Below, in pieces: positions 21,205 through 33,080 of a DNA stretch of 64,000 nt; position 1 is the stretch's first letter; each line of letters starts with the position of its first letter. The notes beneath the pieces were generated by a model, which ran no database searches, was not told where the DNA came from, and saw only the letters and a list, made by a program, of their open reading frames with translations. Position numbers and translations under genes: made by a program. The DNA is from Pseudoscleropodium purum (taxonomy: Eukaryota > Streptophyta > Bryopsida > Hypnales > Brachytheciaceae), in NCBI GenBank assembly GCA_963969395.1, contig OZ017804.1, positions 3,038,001 through 3,102,000 on the forward strand, written 5' to 3'.

Positions 21205-24200
21205 TCACATTTGGGAAGCCACACGCGTCTTAATAGGCTTCAGTTTAAGTCCGAGGCTTTCTGGGGACAGAAGTTCAGCAGCCATACACAGTGGGCTCAA
21301 GGGGCTCTTCGGACTGGACGTCAAAGAGATGACTGGCCGTTGATAGAACGCGTAGCCGGTGAGGAACAGCTCAATTGGCACTAGCATAGCTTGTGGTCTC
21401 TCTTCTGTTACGAGAGATCCACCTCCTTCAACCTGCAAAGCATAATTGAGATTGTTAGGTACTGAAATTTCCCAACCTGGCTACCCGTGGTCCCAAAAAT
21501 GACTACGGTATAGTTTGAATGTGAGTAGGTTACCCTCAATGATAGTATGACCAGATCATATTAAATTTCTGAGTATATTGCAGCGAAAATGAAAGAAATG
21601 AAAGAAAGATGCAGTCTGTTCTGGAGCCAGAAGTGGTCTGGCATGGCATGGCGGCATTCTCACCTCTATCAACGCGTTGTATCGTCGGTTCATAGCATCG
21701 CTAATGTGCAGAGCATCCCGGTGGAAAGGTGACTGATCACCAACGAGAATCAATGTTCGGCACTTCAGTTTCTTCAAGCTCTCCGTCAAATCCCGCCGCT
21801 GGTGAATCGCTTGCAGGTAATGCATTACATTTCTGCTGCGTCTCTCATCCATGGACTGCACAATTGACCAAGGACACTAAACAATAAATACCAAAGAAAC
21901 TAACACTTTCAACACAAACAATTCATCCATGCAAACTCGGATCTTAATGTCCACTGTCGTGTACATTGGAATGATATAAATTTCCTTTTACGTGAAGTTG
22001 TCTATTGTCTCTACCACGGGCTGAGCAAGGCTTCAAAAGTGTACAAAGATTTGGTACCAAAATTGAGACATGAGAAAAAGCAATTGTATCATCGTGGGGC
22101 CGTATGTCTAATGGAGTTATATGTGGATTTAGGAACAGTGAAATTTTCAAGCATAACTTGGACTGTGAGGATTGTATTGTGGATTGAGGATTACGAAAAA
22201 AAGAGATATTAAGAAAATTTATTGGGGATTGCGACACTGGCAATTGGCCGCTTGTATTAAATTACCATAATGTTCAAGGCAACTTACTTGGCGAATGGTC
22301 GTAAGCACTTCTGTTCCTCCAACTGAAGCTGCTGCGTCACGAACTTCCTGAAAAAAGTGAAAAAAAATTTCGAATCATGTTACTTCCTTGAAGAAAGTGG
22401 TCATCATTTGGGCCTACTATTCTAAGCCTAGATTAATCAAAAAAAAGTTGGATACTCACCAAACTGAAATACCGTTGAAGCAACATCTCTTTGACAAACC
22501 CGGTCATGCCGCATAAATATAGAAGGTTCATCAGGGCCTGTAATAATAATGACAACCCATTGCCACAGAGTGAGTGGAGGGAGACCAGTTGCCCTACATA
22601 GCATACATCAAACGTGAAAATTGTTTTGAAATGCATCAAAAAAGTATCAAACTCAAAACCACTGGAATGTTATTGAAGGACCTGATTGTGCAGCCATTCA
22701 GTCCACGATGGGCTTCGAGCAAGAGGTGACACCAAGATCAACCCTAATGCACGGTCTGTATGCTTGCACTGCACACCACCAATGAAAAAGGTTTCTTATC
22801 AGTCTTCAGGTTTTAATCTTCTTATTAAAATAACGACGCTCATGCTCATACTCATATTCAATTGCCAAAAATTTAAGGGCACGGGGTTACTGTACTACGT
22901 TCAAAACTGGGACAGGTATAGTTCTATAATTTGTGCACATGCTAAAATGCTTTGCCAAAATCACAGAAAGTTGCAGTTAAAATGAATATTCTGCAAACAG
23001 TACTAATAGCTGTACTTGTCAGGGTGGGCTTACACTTCCCAGACAAGACAAGGCTATTTAGAGCCGAGGGAGCACGACATTAGAAAACAAATAGGCTAAG
23101 TTAGACTAAGATATCGAGTCCTATATCTAGTCATTTTATGGTCAATAACTATCCGAGCATTCCTAGCATGGTCAACACGAAAAAAATTATAAAATCTTCT
23201 ACCGTGGACGTGACCATGCCATGTTTCCAATTACTCAATCGTGCCACGGTCCAAGGGACAAAGTGAGAAGACAAAAAAGGTCTAACTTTCAACTTTTGAA
23301 CAATCACAGTTCAAAATTTCCCAAAATATGATTGAAATGCCTCGTCTTCGAGGCTCTTGTTTGGGCAAATGGAAACTCCAGTTCTCATGTTCTAAACCAT
23401 TGCAGACAATCATATATGTGAACGAAGCAAGTACCGCAAATAGACTGAGAATGTAGGCTCCACCAGAGACTCCCAAGCCGATCACCTCATCCAGTCTGCA
23501 ATTCATGGAAGGACCACAATCAAAACCTCAAAACCAACAGCTACTGAATGATTCTTCTTCTGCTCATGCACACGAGGAATGAAAGGACCCTCAACCCTCA
23601 TTTATTGAAAACCAGACCATTTGAGTCATGTTGTGTTCACATCTGTTTGGACAACTTCTACATGTGTTTCAAGTTGTGAACAAATGTGATAGTGCACTTG
23701 GAGGCCCATTTTGTGACCCCCAGGACTTGGAGTGGTATTAGAGAGTTGAGTGTAGAGATAAATGGAAGCGGAATGTGCGTACCGGAAGTAATCCAGGACC
23801 TCCGCCACTTGATCAGCTAAGTCATCAACGGACAAGGTAGCTTGCTCAGGAGCGAGATCAGGAGCTCCAATCTGATCCATGAAAAGGACTCCGATAATTA
23901 TCAGAATTTAGTTAAGAGATTCACAGCAGTTTCAAAGAAACGTGCCTTGCAGAAAATCATAATTGGCAATTGTTTCCTGGAGCCAGAAACACAACAGCCT
24001 AGTCTAAAAAAACCAGAGTGAAGAGATTGGGTGACCCCTCACCTCGTGGCCAGGGGGCTGGATATGGAAAATGCAAAAATTGTGGAAGAGCACTGAGGAA
24101 GCGTCCGGGCAAGAAAGCAATCCCTCAAAGCAAGAGAAAGCTGTCCATGCAGACAAACGAAAGAGTCAGATCTCAAACTCTAAGCAACTATGCCTCGAGA

Positions 24201-25001
24201 GGATGTCCCTGGAGCACTCGCTCTCGCTCTTCACTCAACTAATGTCCTACTCAAACTTCCTCACATTCACTGTAGATTTTGTCAATCCAAAGTCACCTCC
24301 CTTCGATCCAGATCCAATAAAGAACAGGCTCACAAGTATCGGAGTGCAAGACTAGAATTCTGCAATAAGAGGTCAAAATCACAAACAAGACTTCAAAATG
24401 TAGTCGGGGTTGTCACAATTCCAGATTTTAGCCATGATCCAAATCCAGCCAAGCCAAAATTCTGAGAATTTCAAGACCCACACTCAGTGACTATTGTATT
24501 GGTTTCAATTGGTTTGCAATCTTACAATTGAGTCCAACGTCAGGGTATGTGACAAGGGCAGGCTTGTCTTGATCTCCACACACCGTGACTGAAATGTGGC
24601 CGAATGAGGTCGGCACCCAAAACTCCTGCATGCCCATAACACAAACAAACTCATCAGGGAAAACCTCTGAATCCAGTGAGCATCACTAATACCTCTGGGT
24701 GCATTTTCTCCGTAGAACATGCACTCCACCCATCACAGCAACCCGTGGACTCCATATGCACAGAACCAGCTACAAAGACCGAAACCGTCTATAATCCATA
24801 CCAGTGGTCCCAAAGGTGATTCGACAAGTACATCAAGTTGCTGGTAATTTCAATGTTTTCAAACAGGTTATCACATTCTTGCAGAGCTCTATAAACAAGA
24901 AATCGGGTTGCTAAACTTAGAAACCACTGCTGTGTACATACCTGGCCACCCCACGGCGAAAAGTCCATCTCCAACGCAATAGAATCGCACCCCTCTTCCA
25001 T
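21205..25001 (-). CDS. NDL/SF21-type N-MYC downregulated-like protein, ten exons
   Basis: Ten exons join in frame with GT-AG introns: 24942-25001, 24526-24625, 24043-24140, 23783-23871, 23435-23495, 22682-22768, 22460-22537, 22288-22347, 21664-21855, 21205-21432. They total 1053 bp, a 350-residue protein, the normal size for plant NDL proteins. Landmarks in order: [114 protein letters not shown] and the C-terminal [17 protein letters not shown]. The family has an alpha/beta-hydrolase fold and, in Arabidopsis, NDL proteins bind G-protein beta/gamma and affect auxin transport; here this is known of the family, not shown. The elbow reads GVSGG. No break was found. The ATG at 24999-25001 is used because the in-frame codon upstream at 25020-25022 is GTG. 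A possible minus-strand AATAAA lies at 20950-20955. Confidence 0.93.
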
Positions 25002-25019
25002 TAGTAGTCTCCTTGCAAA

Positions 25020-25150
25020 CACTCAATTCGTCCACTACATCACGAGCCGTACCACTAAATCTTCACCTCCGTTTCGCTTCTCTCAATCTGTCGTTCGATC
25101 GAATTGGGCGTCCAAACCCAAAGTCAGCCCTGGCGATGTAATTCTCTGTC
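25020..25150 (-). promoter_or_regulatory. 5' leader / proximal promoter region of the NDL gene
   Basis: This is the sequence between the NDL start codon and the tandem repeat block. It is moderately C+T-rich on the plus strand and has no TATA box that I would trust. The role is inferred from position only. Confidence 0.3.
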
Positions 25151-25940
25151 GAGTATGAAATTGATAATGAAATTCTTGAGAGAAAACGTTTCAAGATCGC
25201 GACTAAATGATAAGAAACAAGAAATTGGAAGTGAAAGAGTGCGGGAGTGCGAAATTGCAAAACTACAACAACGAACGGCGAGTGCCGGTGTTGTGTCGAT
25301 CGAGCTCTGTGTCTAAAGAAACTTTTCCGCCCTTGGAGGAACACAGTCTGGGATCGCAATTGAACAATAGGAACAAGGATTTGGATCGAGTGTGAGAATG
25401 TGAAACTGCGAAACTGCAATTCTACAACAACGAACGGCGATTGCAATTAATGTGTCTGCCGCGATCTGTTTCTAATGAAATATTTCGGTCTTTGAGAAAC
25501 TCGTTTTGCGATCGCAATTGAATGATACGTAACTAGGAATTTTAGTGCGAAACTCCAAAACTACAACAACAAGCGGCAATTGTCAGTGTTGGATCTACCG
25601 CGCTCTGTTTCTGAAGAAAATTTCCCGCTCTTCGAAAGACTCGTTTTGCGATCGCAATTGACTGATGAGAAACAAAAAATTCAGAGTGCGAAAGCGCAAA
25701 ACTGCAATACTACTACAACGAACAGCGATTGCCGGTTGTTAAGTCTACCGTGTTCTGTCTTACAAGAGATTTTCCGGTCTTTCAGAGACTCGTTTTGCGA
25801 TCGCAATTGAGCGGTTGGAAAAAATATTTGGCGTGCGAAAGCGCGATCCCGAAAGCTCCAACAACGAACCAACAAAACTAAGATTGCTCCCCTCGTGGCG
25901 CCGACAATGCTCTGTTTCAAATGCCCTTTTTCCTCGACAG
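25150..25940. repeat. About five tandem copies of a ~145-bp unit upstream of the NDL gene
   Basis: Each unit carries acaacaacgaacggcg-like, ctctgtttctgaagaaa-like and actcgttttgcgatcgcaat-like blocks. The first block recurs near 25265, 25423, 25564, 25713 and 25858. The gatcgcaattga block recurs near 25353, 25512, 25661 and 25800, so units are 139-159 bp. The block gcgatcgc is palindromic. Short ORFs on both strands repeat the same peptides and are by-products. Confidence 0.85.
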
Positions 25941-26111
25941 ACGCGTTTTGGAATTGAAACCGACTCGACTGCGAGAAAACAAAAAATATATGATGATGAA
26001 GCGGTAGAAATTGGCAAACACGCAGACGCAACGGGCGAATAATAGGAACACAAGCGCACTAGCGCAGTCGGCTCCGTGTGAAGGTATTTTCCGCGAAAGT
26101 GGGAGGGAGGG

Positions 26112-26292
26112 AGGTTAGTCCCCGGAGTTTGCGACCATGTGACTTTACGACCTACCAGATAATTGCGACCGACTCGGGAATCCACAAGGTCTGTGCTGTG
26201 CCTTTGCGCTGGTTGGTCTCGGAGTTTGCGACCTTGTGAATTCGCGACCTACCAGGTGAGAGCGACCGACTCAGGGGACCCTACACGGTCGT
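26112..26292. repeat. Tandem duplication of ~104 bp
   Basis: ggagtttgcgaccatgtga ... acctaccagat ... gcgaccgactcggg at 26116-26178 recurs as ggagtttgcgaccttgtga ... acctaccaggt ... gcgaccgactcagg at 26220-26280. Confidence 0.7.
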
Positions 26293-27452
26293 TGAGGTGA
26301 TATTGCGGCTCGTGCTTTCGGGTTTCAAGAACTGAACGGGACTGTACGGGCGAATATCCGTGAAGAGTTAAAAAAATAAAATAATGGGGGGAGTTGGTAG
26401 GGGGTGAAAATGATTGGGAGTTATGAAGGGGGGCCGCTACGAAGTCTTTTTTTTTTGTCATTTAACTTGGTCACCTGTAAATATGAATGGAATTTTATTG
26501 TCCTCTAAAGATCCATTCTTTTCTGATTTTCAGTTTTCTACTATTTGGATTTAATGTTTTTCACAACAATGCTTAAAAAAAATTGGGTTAAATGTATTCA
26601 AATTAAATCAATTAGAAGGCCTCTTAGTAACAATACTAAATTCTACTACTTTTAAAATTATATGAATTTGGTAGGAGCACTAAAATGAAAAATTCCAATA
26701 TTTTTTAAACAAAGTCAATAGAATATAGTCAATATTGTTTTCATATTATCTGAAATAGTATGATTGTCATTCAATTTTCAAATAAATTTGACATGTCATT
26801 TAATTACAATACATGTTTGAATTAGGTGCCATTACTTTAGTGCCCTTGACTTAAGGCATGTAAACTCAATTCATCATGTTGTTGATAGGAGTCTCTTTGC
26901 AACCAAATTATAGATGAGTAAATAAGATGAGGTGACTTTGAGTGATTCACACATGGGATTATTCTTTTTGCGAGGTTATATTTGTAGGATCTCTAGAGTG
27001 GTTTAGACATGCTACATCACTTGTTTACAATGTTATGAAAATGCATGTTAAGAATATCTAGAATTTTCTTTTGACCTTCAACAAGATCTTCCCCAAATTT
27101 AGATAATTTAAAAATACAAACTATACTCAACTACTTATTATTCAATCAATTTTAGATGCTATTACCTTTGTAACAACCATTTTCTATGGAAAGCACCATG
27201 GGGGTGAAATTGCACCATTTCAAAATAAATTTTTACTTTCTACCATATAAAAATAGTATTTCTTCACCAAAAGAATTTTTAATTTCTATTTAAAATGTAA
27301 ATGAATTCACAAATTTGGATGAAAAAGTACATACATGTAGTTGAAATTAAGTGTTTTTTGGCCCCAAATATGAATAAATGTAGAACTCCACAATGCTTCT
27401 CCAAATTTAAGTGATTACCATCCCAACCAACTTTCTCCAAAAAATTTAAGAG

Positions 27453-27511
<59 letters not shown>

Positions 27512-28135
27512 CTTTGATTTGATATAATCTTAGTCCAGAAGCAACTTTGATTGTTGGAAGTTTAATGCCACAAAATGGTGCCACTGACGCTCGTGCCACA
27601 CTAATGTCAACAGGCGTGCAAAGAATTTTCTTTTCTTTTTTTCTTTTTTTTTTGAAACATACGGCCTTCAGAGGCCACAACTGGGGACTGACACGAACAC
27701 AACATCTATAACAAGGCAACCCCGCTTGAGAAATTACTCACCTTGGGCATGCGAGGAATTATGGTTGGAAGAGGAGGAGGAGGAGGTTGTCTCGGTACCT
27801 TTTTTTTTTATGCAAGACTCATGTGCACATGCCCCTTGCACGCAGCTCTGCCAAACAATGCAACTCCCGGCTTTCTAATCAGTCCTCTTATCATCCACCG
27901 AGATTCGTGGGACTGAGTGGGTTCCCCGGCAGACTGAACTCCTCCTGCTGACATGGGGGAGTGTCTGGGAACTCAAAATGATCATGGGTGTGGGCGAGGG
28001 CGAGGGGGGGGTGGATGCAATGCGATCATGTGCAGTAAGGTAGTTGGTACTGCAATCACTTGCTAGCAGGTAGTTGCAACAAAATCTGCGGATATGTCAA
28101 TTTGATAGAATTATATAGATACCGTTGAGGGGGAT
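26293..28135. other. AT-rich stretch without genes, with a long A-run
   Basis: Nothing coding is recognised. 27453-27508 is an uninterrupted run of 56 A. It could be a simple repeat or the tail of a retroposed sequence, but no target duplication or source was identified. Confidence 0.4.
27453..27508. repeat. (A)56 homopolymer
   Basis: Uninterrupted A-run on the plus strand. The long poly-Phe minus-strand ORF over it is an artefact. Confidence 0.95.
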
Positions 28136-28330
28136 CCAATGTCACGGCTATAAGGTAAACTATCCCATTCTAGATCAAATGGGAGCAAGCCTATTGTAGG
28201 CTGAATTTTGTTAGCAGTGTACATTTAAAAACTGAAATGTACACCAGTAACAAAATTTTGCCCACCATGGATTCACTCTCATTTGGTGCGGAATGGGATA
28301 GTTTATCTTACTATGGCCAAATGTTGGAGT
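28136..28330. mobile_element. Full-length palindromic (foldback) MITE
   Basis: The two halves are inverted complements almost end to end around a centre near 28232. ggtaaactatcccattc (28154-28170) pairs with gaatgggatagtttatctt (28291-28309), and gtgtacattt (28218-28227) pairs with aaatgtacac (28236-28245). Outer sequence (ccaatg...ggctata / tatggcc...catttgg-type) extends the match to about 195 bp. There is no coding capacity. A transcript would form one hairpin. Confidence 0.7.
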
Positions 28331-31300
28331 GAAATAACAAATGATGGGTGTTACAATACTATGGTAGAAAGAAGGGCAACGACATCTTTTACATCTAATA
28401 GGGAAAATGAAAAAAAGGATAAACATCTTTTACATTTGATGTGAAAAATTGTAAGTAGAAAATCAAGTATTATAGAAGACCTAAAAAATGTTTCACATCA
28501 CAAATCCAAATGGAGTGAATCAAAGCTTTTCATGTAGACGAAAATACAATTTATAAGAAACAAATTTCTTAAACTTGTACTTTAAGTTGTTGTGGATTTT
28601 TTTCCTTGCCCGAAAAGGATAATTCCTAAGCTTATTCTATTATAACTTTTGCTCTTAGACACAAATTGAAATAAAAATCATATTTCCAAAATGCTAACCA
28701 ATTTTTTAATCTTATATAAAAGGATTCTCTATCATCCATCAAACACTTAGTGTCTATAGTAAAATTAGTGGAAATGGAAATAATGTTTGTAGAATTGACT
28801 AGCATTTTGTAGAATTGGACACATTATTTGATTAACTCACTTTGTTTATCTCATATGTATTTTACACTATTGAAACAATCCATAAGAAGGGTCTACATGT
28901 GGTTTAAGTTTGCCATTATATGTTCTTTAACCCCCTTAAAGGGCTGCAAGTTCTGTTGCATTCCACTTGATTTCCAGACTTTGCAAACTGCCCCATAGTA
29001 GGTGTTTGGCGTAGCAAAGAGATTGCCATGTCATCTAAAAAAAAATTTAATTCCATTTAAAAATATGAAATTAAATTTTGACAGTGCTTGTTCCAGAATT
29101 GTTGGGAGAACAACATGGGGAACAAGCTTAAAACAACCCTTTAGGCCTCCCAAAAAAAATGTAATGCCATAGTTTATTCCTTCTCTCTTTTCCTTAGTCT
29201 ATATATGCACATGAAAACTTAGACTATCCTTCTTTCAATCAATGTGCATGCAATTTGAATCTTTCTTCATAATATATTGTATATTTATTTTAAGTTCAAT
29301 TCTTTCATTGGTATTTGCACCAATGGATGTTGTCAACATGAACAAAAAAAATGCATTGAAATTACACGCATTTTAAGAGGAAAAGAATTAGAGATGACCA
29401 TATAACATTATTATTAGCTTTAATATTAATAACAAATACTTGATGATACACTAATATAAATGCCAATATATAACAATAATATTTGGTTCCTATCTTATGA
29501 AGACATTGATTTATCCTATCAATGAAGGTACAAATTTTCTAGTCACTATAGACTTAATTTTTGAGAAAATTAGTGTAATATAGTAATATTTTAAACTACA
29601 CTAATTTAAAATAGTCTATTTTGATAATTTAGTGTTGCGAGTGTTTATAGGGCAAGGTAGTGTAGTCCATTGCACAGTATTTAGGGACCGAAGCTTAATG
29701 CAGCAGTAACACCTCGGTGAATACAACAACAAAAAATAATGTAGGCTATAGGTTTAGTTTATTAATTTCTCAAGTAAAATGGAAGCATGTACCGGTTGGT
29801 TACCGGTTGGTTACATGTTGTCTAGACTTAAAATTTCTAGTCACTACAATACACGTTGTCTAGCTAGCCACATGGTATTCTTGTTCAATCAACTACCTTG
29901 TGGTAGAGTTATTTTATTAGGCATTTAAATAAATATCTAAAAGTACCAAAAATAATTGGGGAGCACCAAGCCTTAAGAAAAATATCTAAAGTATTTGGCT
30001 ACATTGTTTTCTTATATGTTGTTAACTTGCCACTTCAACACTTCTTTAAAAAATTAAAAAAATTAAAAAAATTGCTTTGTAGTGGAGCTTGAAAGGCAAG
30101 GTAGTCACATGCAATGTTCAAGGAGAACTGTCATTTAGTTCATTATTAGTTGGTGGAATTGGGGAAAAAAATTAGTTACAATTGAAAACATTGGAGAAAA
30201 ATTAGTGAAAAATCTATAAAATTTCAACTTGGTTAAAAAAATAAAAAAAAACCCTCTAAACTTGGTACTAGAAAAAATAATTCAATATGGAAATTGAAGG
30301 AAAATAGCTAGTAAAACTCAAAAAATATCACAAACATTGGTGACATTGTAAAGAGTTACAACTATTAAAACTTTTGAATTTTGATTTCTTTTAAGTTGTG
30401 CACATTGTTCGATGAGGGTAGGAACCTAAATAATGGAATTTCACCTAAAGCTAACCTTGTGGAAGTCAACTTCTCTTTTTGGATGCGAAATGAACAAGGA
30501 GAAAATTCAAAATAGTGAGTAGATGAAGAATAACAATAAGATGGGGTTGGGATCGTTTTGGATAATGGATGAGTTCATCTATAATCATTTAGAGGTGGTG
30601 ACTTTCTAAAAGGGCAATTTTGGATCATTTTTTGTCAACCTAACTTTCATGGTGTGGAACAACATTTTGATAATATGAATAACTTTTCTTCGCATAGGTT
30701 TGGGATTTACTTCTAGGTTACACTAACAAACTCCTAGAAGTTTCACCTTTGAAAATTTATAATTATTTTATTTTATTTCCAAAATTTTGTATAACCACTT
30801 GCATATTGCATAAGGTAAATATATCTACTATATACCATTTGAGAATTGCGAACTTATTTGTTGTTCATCTATGGATATACCTTCATTCCCAAAAGACAAA
30901 GTTTCCATTCAACAAACAATTGGAAACTCAAGTAGAGTCATCTGTATTCAATTTTTAATAGATGTTTTCAAAATTTTGATACAAAATGGAAAAAATCAAC
31001 TCCTTTTGAATGGAAGTTTTTTTAAATTGGATACATGGATCAAAAGTTATGTTGCCCAAAAAAACCAAGCAATTTGGATAGATTTGGCATCTTTTGCTAA
31101 ATTCCTCACTTATTTATGATACTTGGATACTCAAATAGAATCATCTAAAATCAATAATAAATTTTTTGCAAATTCTTATACAAAATATAAACATTCAACT
31201 CCTTCATGGAATTTAAAAAAATTACATGCCCAAATCAAAGTGATACTACCTAAAAATCTAGGCAATTTGGACATCTTTTGGTTGAATTCCTCTACTTATA

Positions 31301-32440
31301 AGATTTGGCATGTAGATAACTAACATGAAATATGACATAATCTTTAAAAAAAAATGCTACATTTAGTACAATAAACTCATTTAAAAAAGAATCAAATTCT
31401 ACTAACAAATCCATACAAGTTTGATAAAAAGCTTTTTCTTCAAACTTCAAATATTACTATTATCTTGAAATTAGTGGTCTTGTGAGTCTTTGAATTTTTT
31501 TCCACATATTACAAATGTTTTTTTCTATATTTTGACTACTTGGATTTCAAATGAAAAATCCCTCAATACTCAAAAAATAAAGAAGTATTTGAAATCATGA
31601 AATCAATTTAGAGACCTTTTTCACACTCTTGTCTAACATTTGAAATGTCAATGAATTTCCTATCCAAAGCAATTGAGCTTGCTCACTCAATTTGGCTTTA
31701 TAAACCTTTCTACCAAACATAAATAAGATTATCAATGTTCAAAAGATTCTTTGTTTTGATCCAAATCTAACCAATCCAACCTTCCTTGAGTGCCTTTTAA
31801 GATTTGCTTTCTATGATGATGTATACAATACACTTACAAGGTTAAATGATGGAAGGAAAAAAACATTGTCAAGGAAGCACGTTTATAAATCAACTAGATT
31901 CTAGATGTGTCCCCTATCTAGGAAGGAGTTATACATTTCTTGAATTATCTATGATTGTCATTGATTAGATAGGTAGGCATAGAGGAACAATCAATGGACC
32001 TCCTACCTTACATGTGATACCTAACCAATTTCAAGGACCAAACATTGTGATATAATATTGTGGACAAGTGGTGATGAGATAATGAATGAAAATGCACTAT
32101 GAATTTGAAACATATTGTTGTACATTAGTTATATTAAATCTTCCCTACATATTAAGTGAGAATAGCATACTCAATAGCAAAAAAATTGATATTAATTCCT
32201 AAAGTCCTAATTGAAGAATCTCCTTGGTGGCTTCTTGAAGGTTTGGGCAAGCACCTATGATCTCCATTATTGGCAAAGATTTTTTGAATTTTATTCAAAA
32301 TAAAAAACTGAATATCTTATTGGAAATATTATTTTTATTTCAATCAATGCCTAGGAGGAAAAATTATGCTACAATAAACCCAGATTGAGCAAGGGTGGGT
32401 AGCAAAAAATAATAATAATTTAAAAAAAAAAAAAAAAATA
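28331..32440. other. AT-rich stretch without recognisable genes
   Basis: Low-complexity A/T runs and scattered stops on both strands. A 9-bp perfect hairpin (gcttgttcc near 29087, ggaacaagc near 29118) and a short doublet accggttggtt near 29791 are the only structures seen. Confidence 0.4.
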
Positions 32441-32449
32441 AAAAAAAAA

Positions 32450-33080
32450 TAAAAATATATATATATATCTTATAGATTATATTTTTGTCTATGTAGAAAG
32501 ATTTGATTCATCCCATTTTGATAAATAATGTGAAAGTTATGAAGCTTCTTATTTTGTAGTCAATTTTAGCAAATTCTTGAGAAAATAATGTATTGGATGT
32601 GTTTGTGAATTCAATTTTAATAATTTTTCCAAAAAAAAGGGTTGCATATGCAGTTGAGTTTGATTTCTAGATCAATCTTATTGTTGGGATTAGTGTGTTT
32701 CAATTCCATCCCAAAGCTATCAATAATTTAGTTTTTTTCTTCTATAGTGCATGTTTTTTTTAATTTAAGAAAAATTTCAGAAGTAAAAGTTACATGGTAA
32801 TTTATTTTTAAAAATTCTCAATCTCTCAACTAAAGTCTTCAACATAAAAAAATTGAAATTGAAAATATGTAGTAGAAAACTTTTTAAGTCAAGATGATTC
32901 AAAAGCTTATTACCTAATTGTTGTTTTCACTTTAAATGATATAGTCAAGGTTTTTGAAATTTCTTCTATGCATTCTCATTATAGTCTAATGCAAGATCCT
33001 ATCGTTGGATATGCGCAAAAAAAAATGTATAAATTTGTTGTTGTTTCCATCAAAAGTAGTAGTTTTGAGTGTTTTTTGCC
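32450..33080 (+). repeat. Partial, diverged copy of the TTAA-ended 0.9 kb family
   Basis: Blocks in the same order as in 36922-37841 are visible: a tatat-rich start then gaaagatttgattcatccca, aagttatgaagcttctta, a tcaattccat block near 32700 and aagatcctatcgttggat near 32994. The termini are not recognisable. Confidence 0.5.

Noticed and set aside
27279..27719. 146-codon minus-strand ORF with a long poly-Phe run
   Set aside because: The frame is open only because it crosses the 56-base A-run; no family resemblance.
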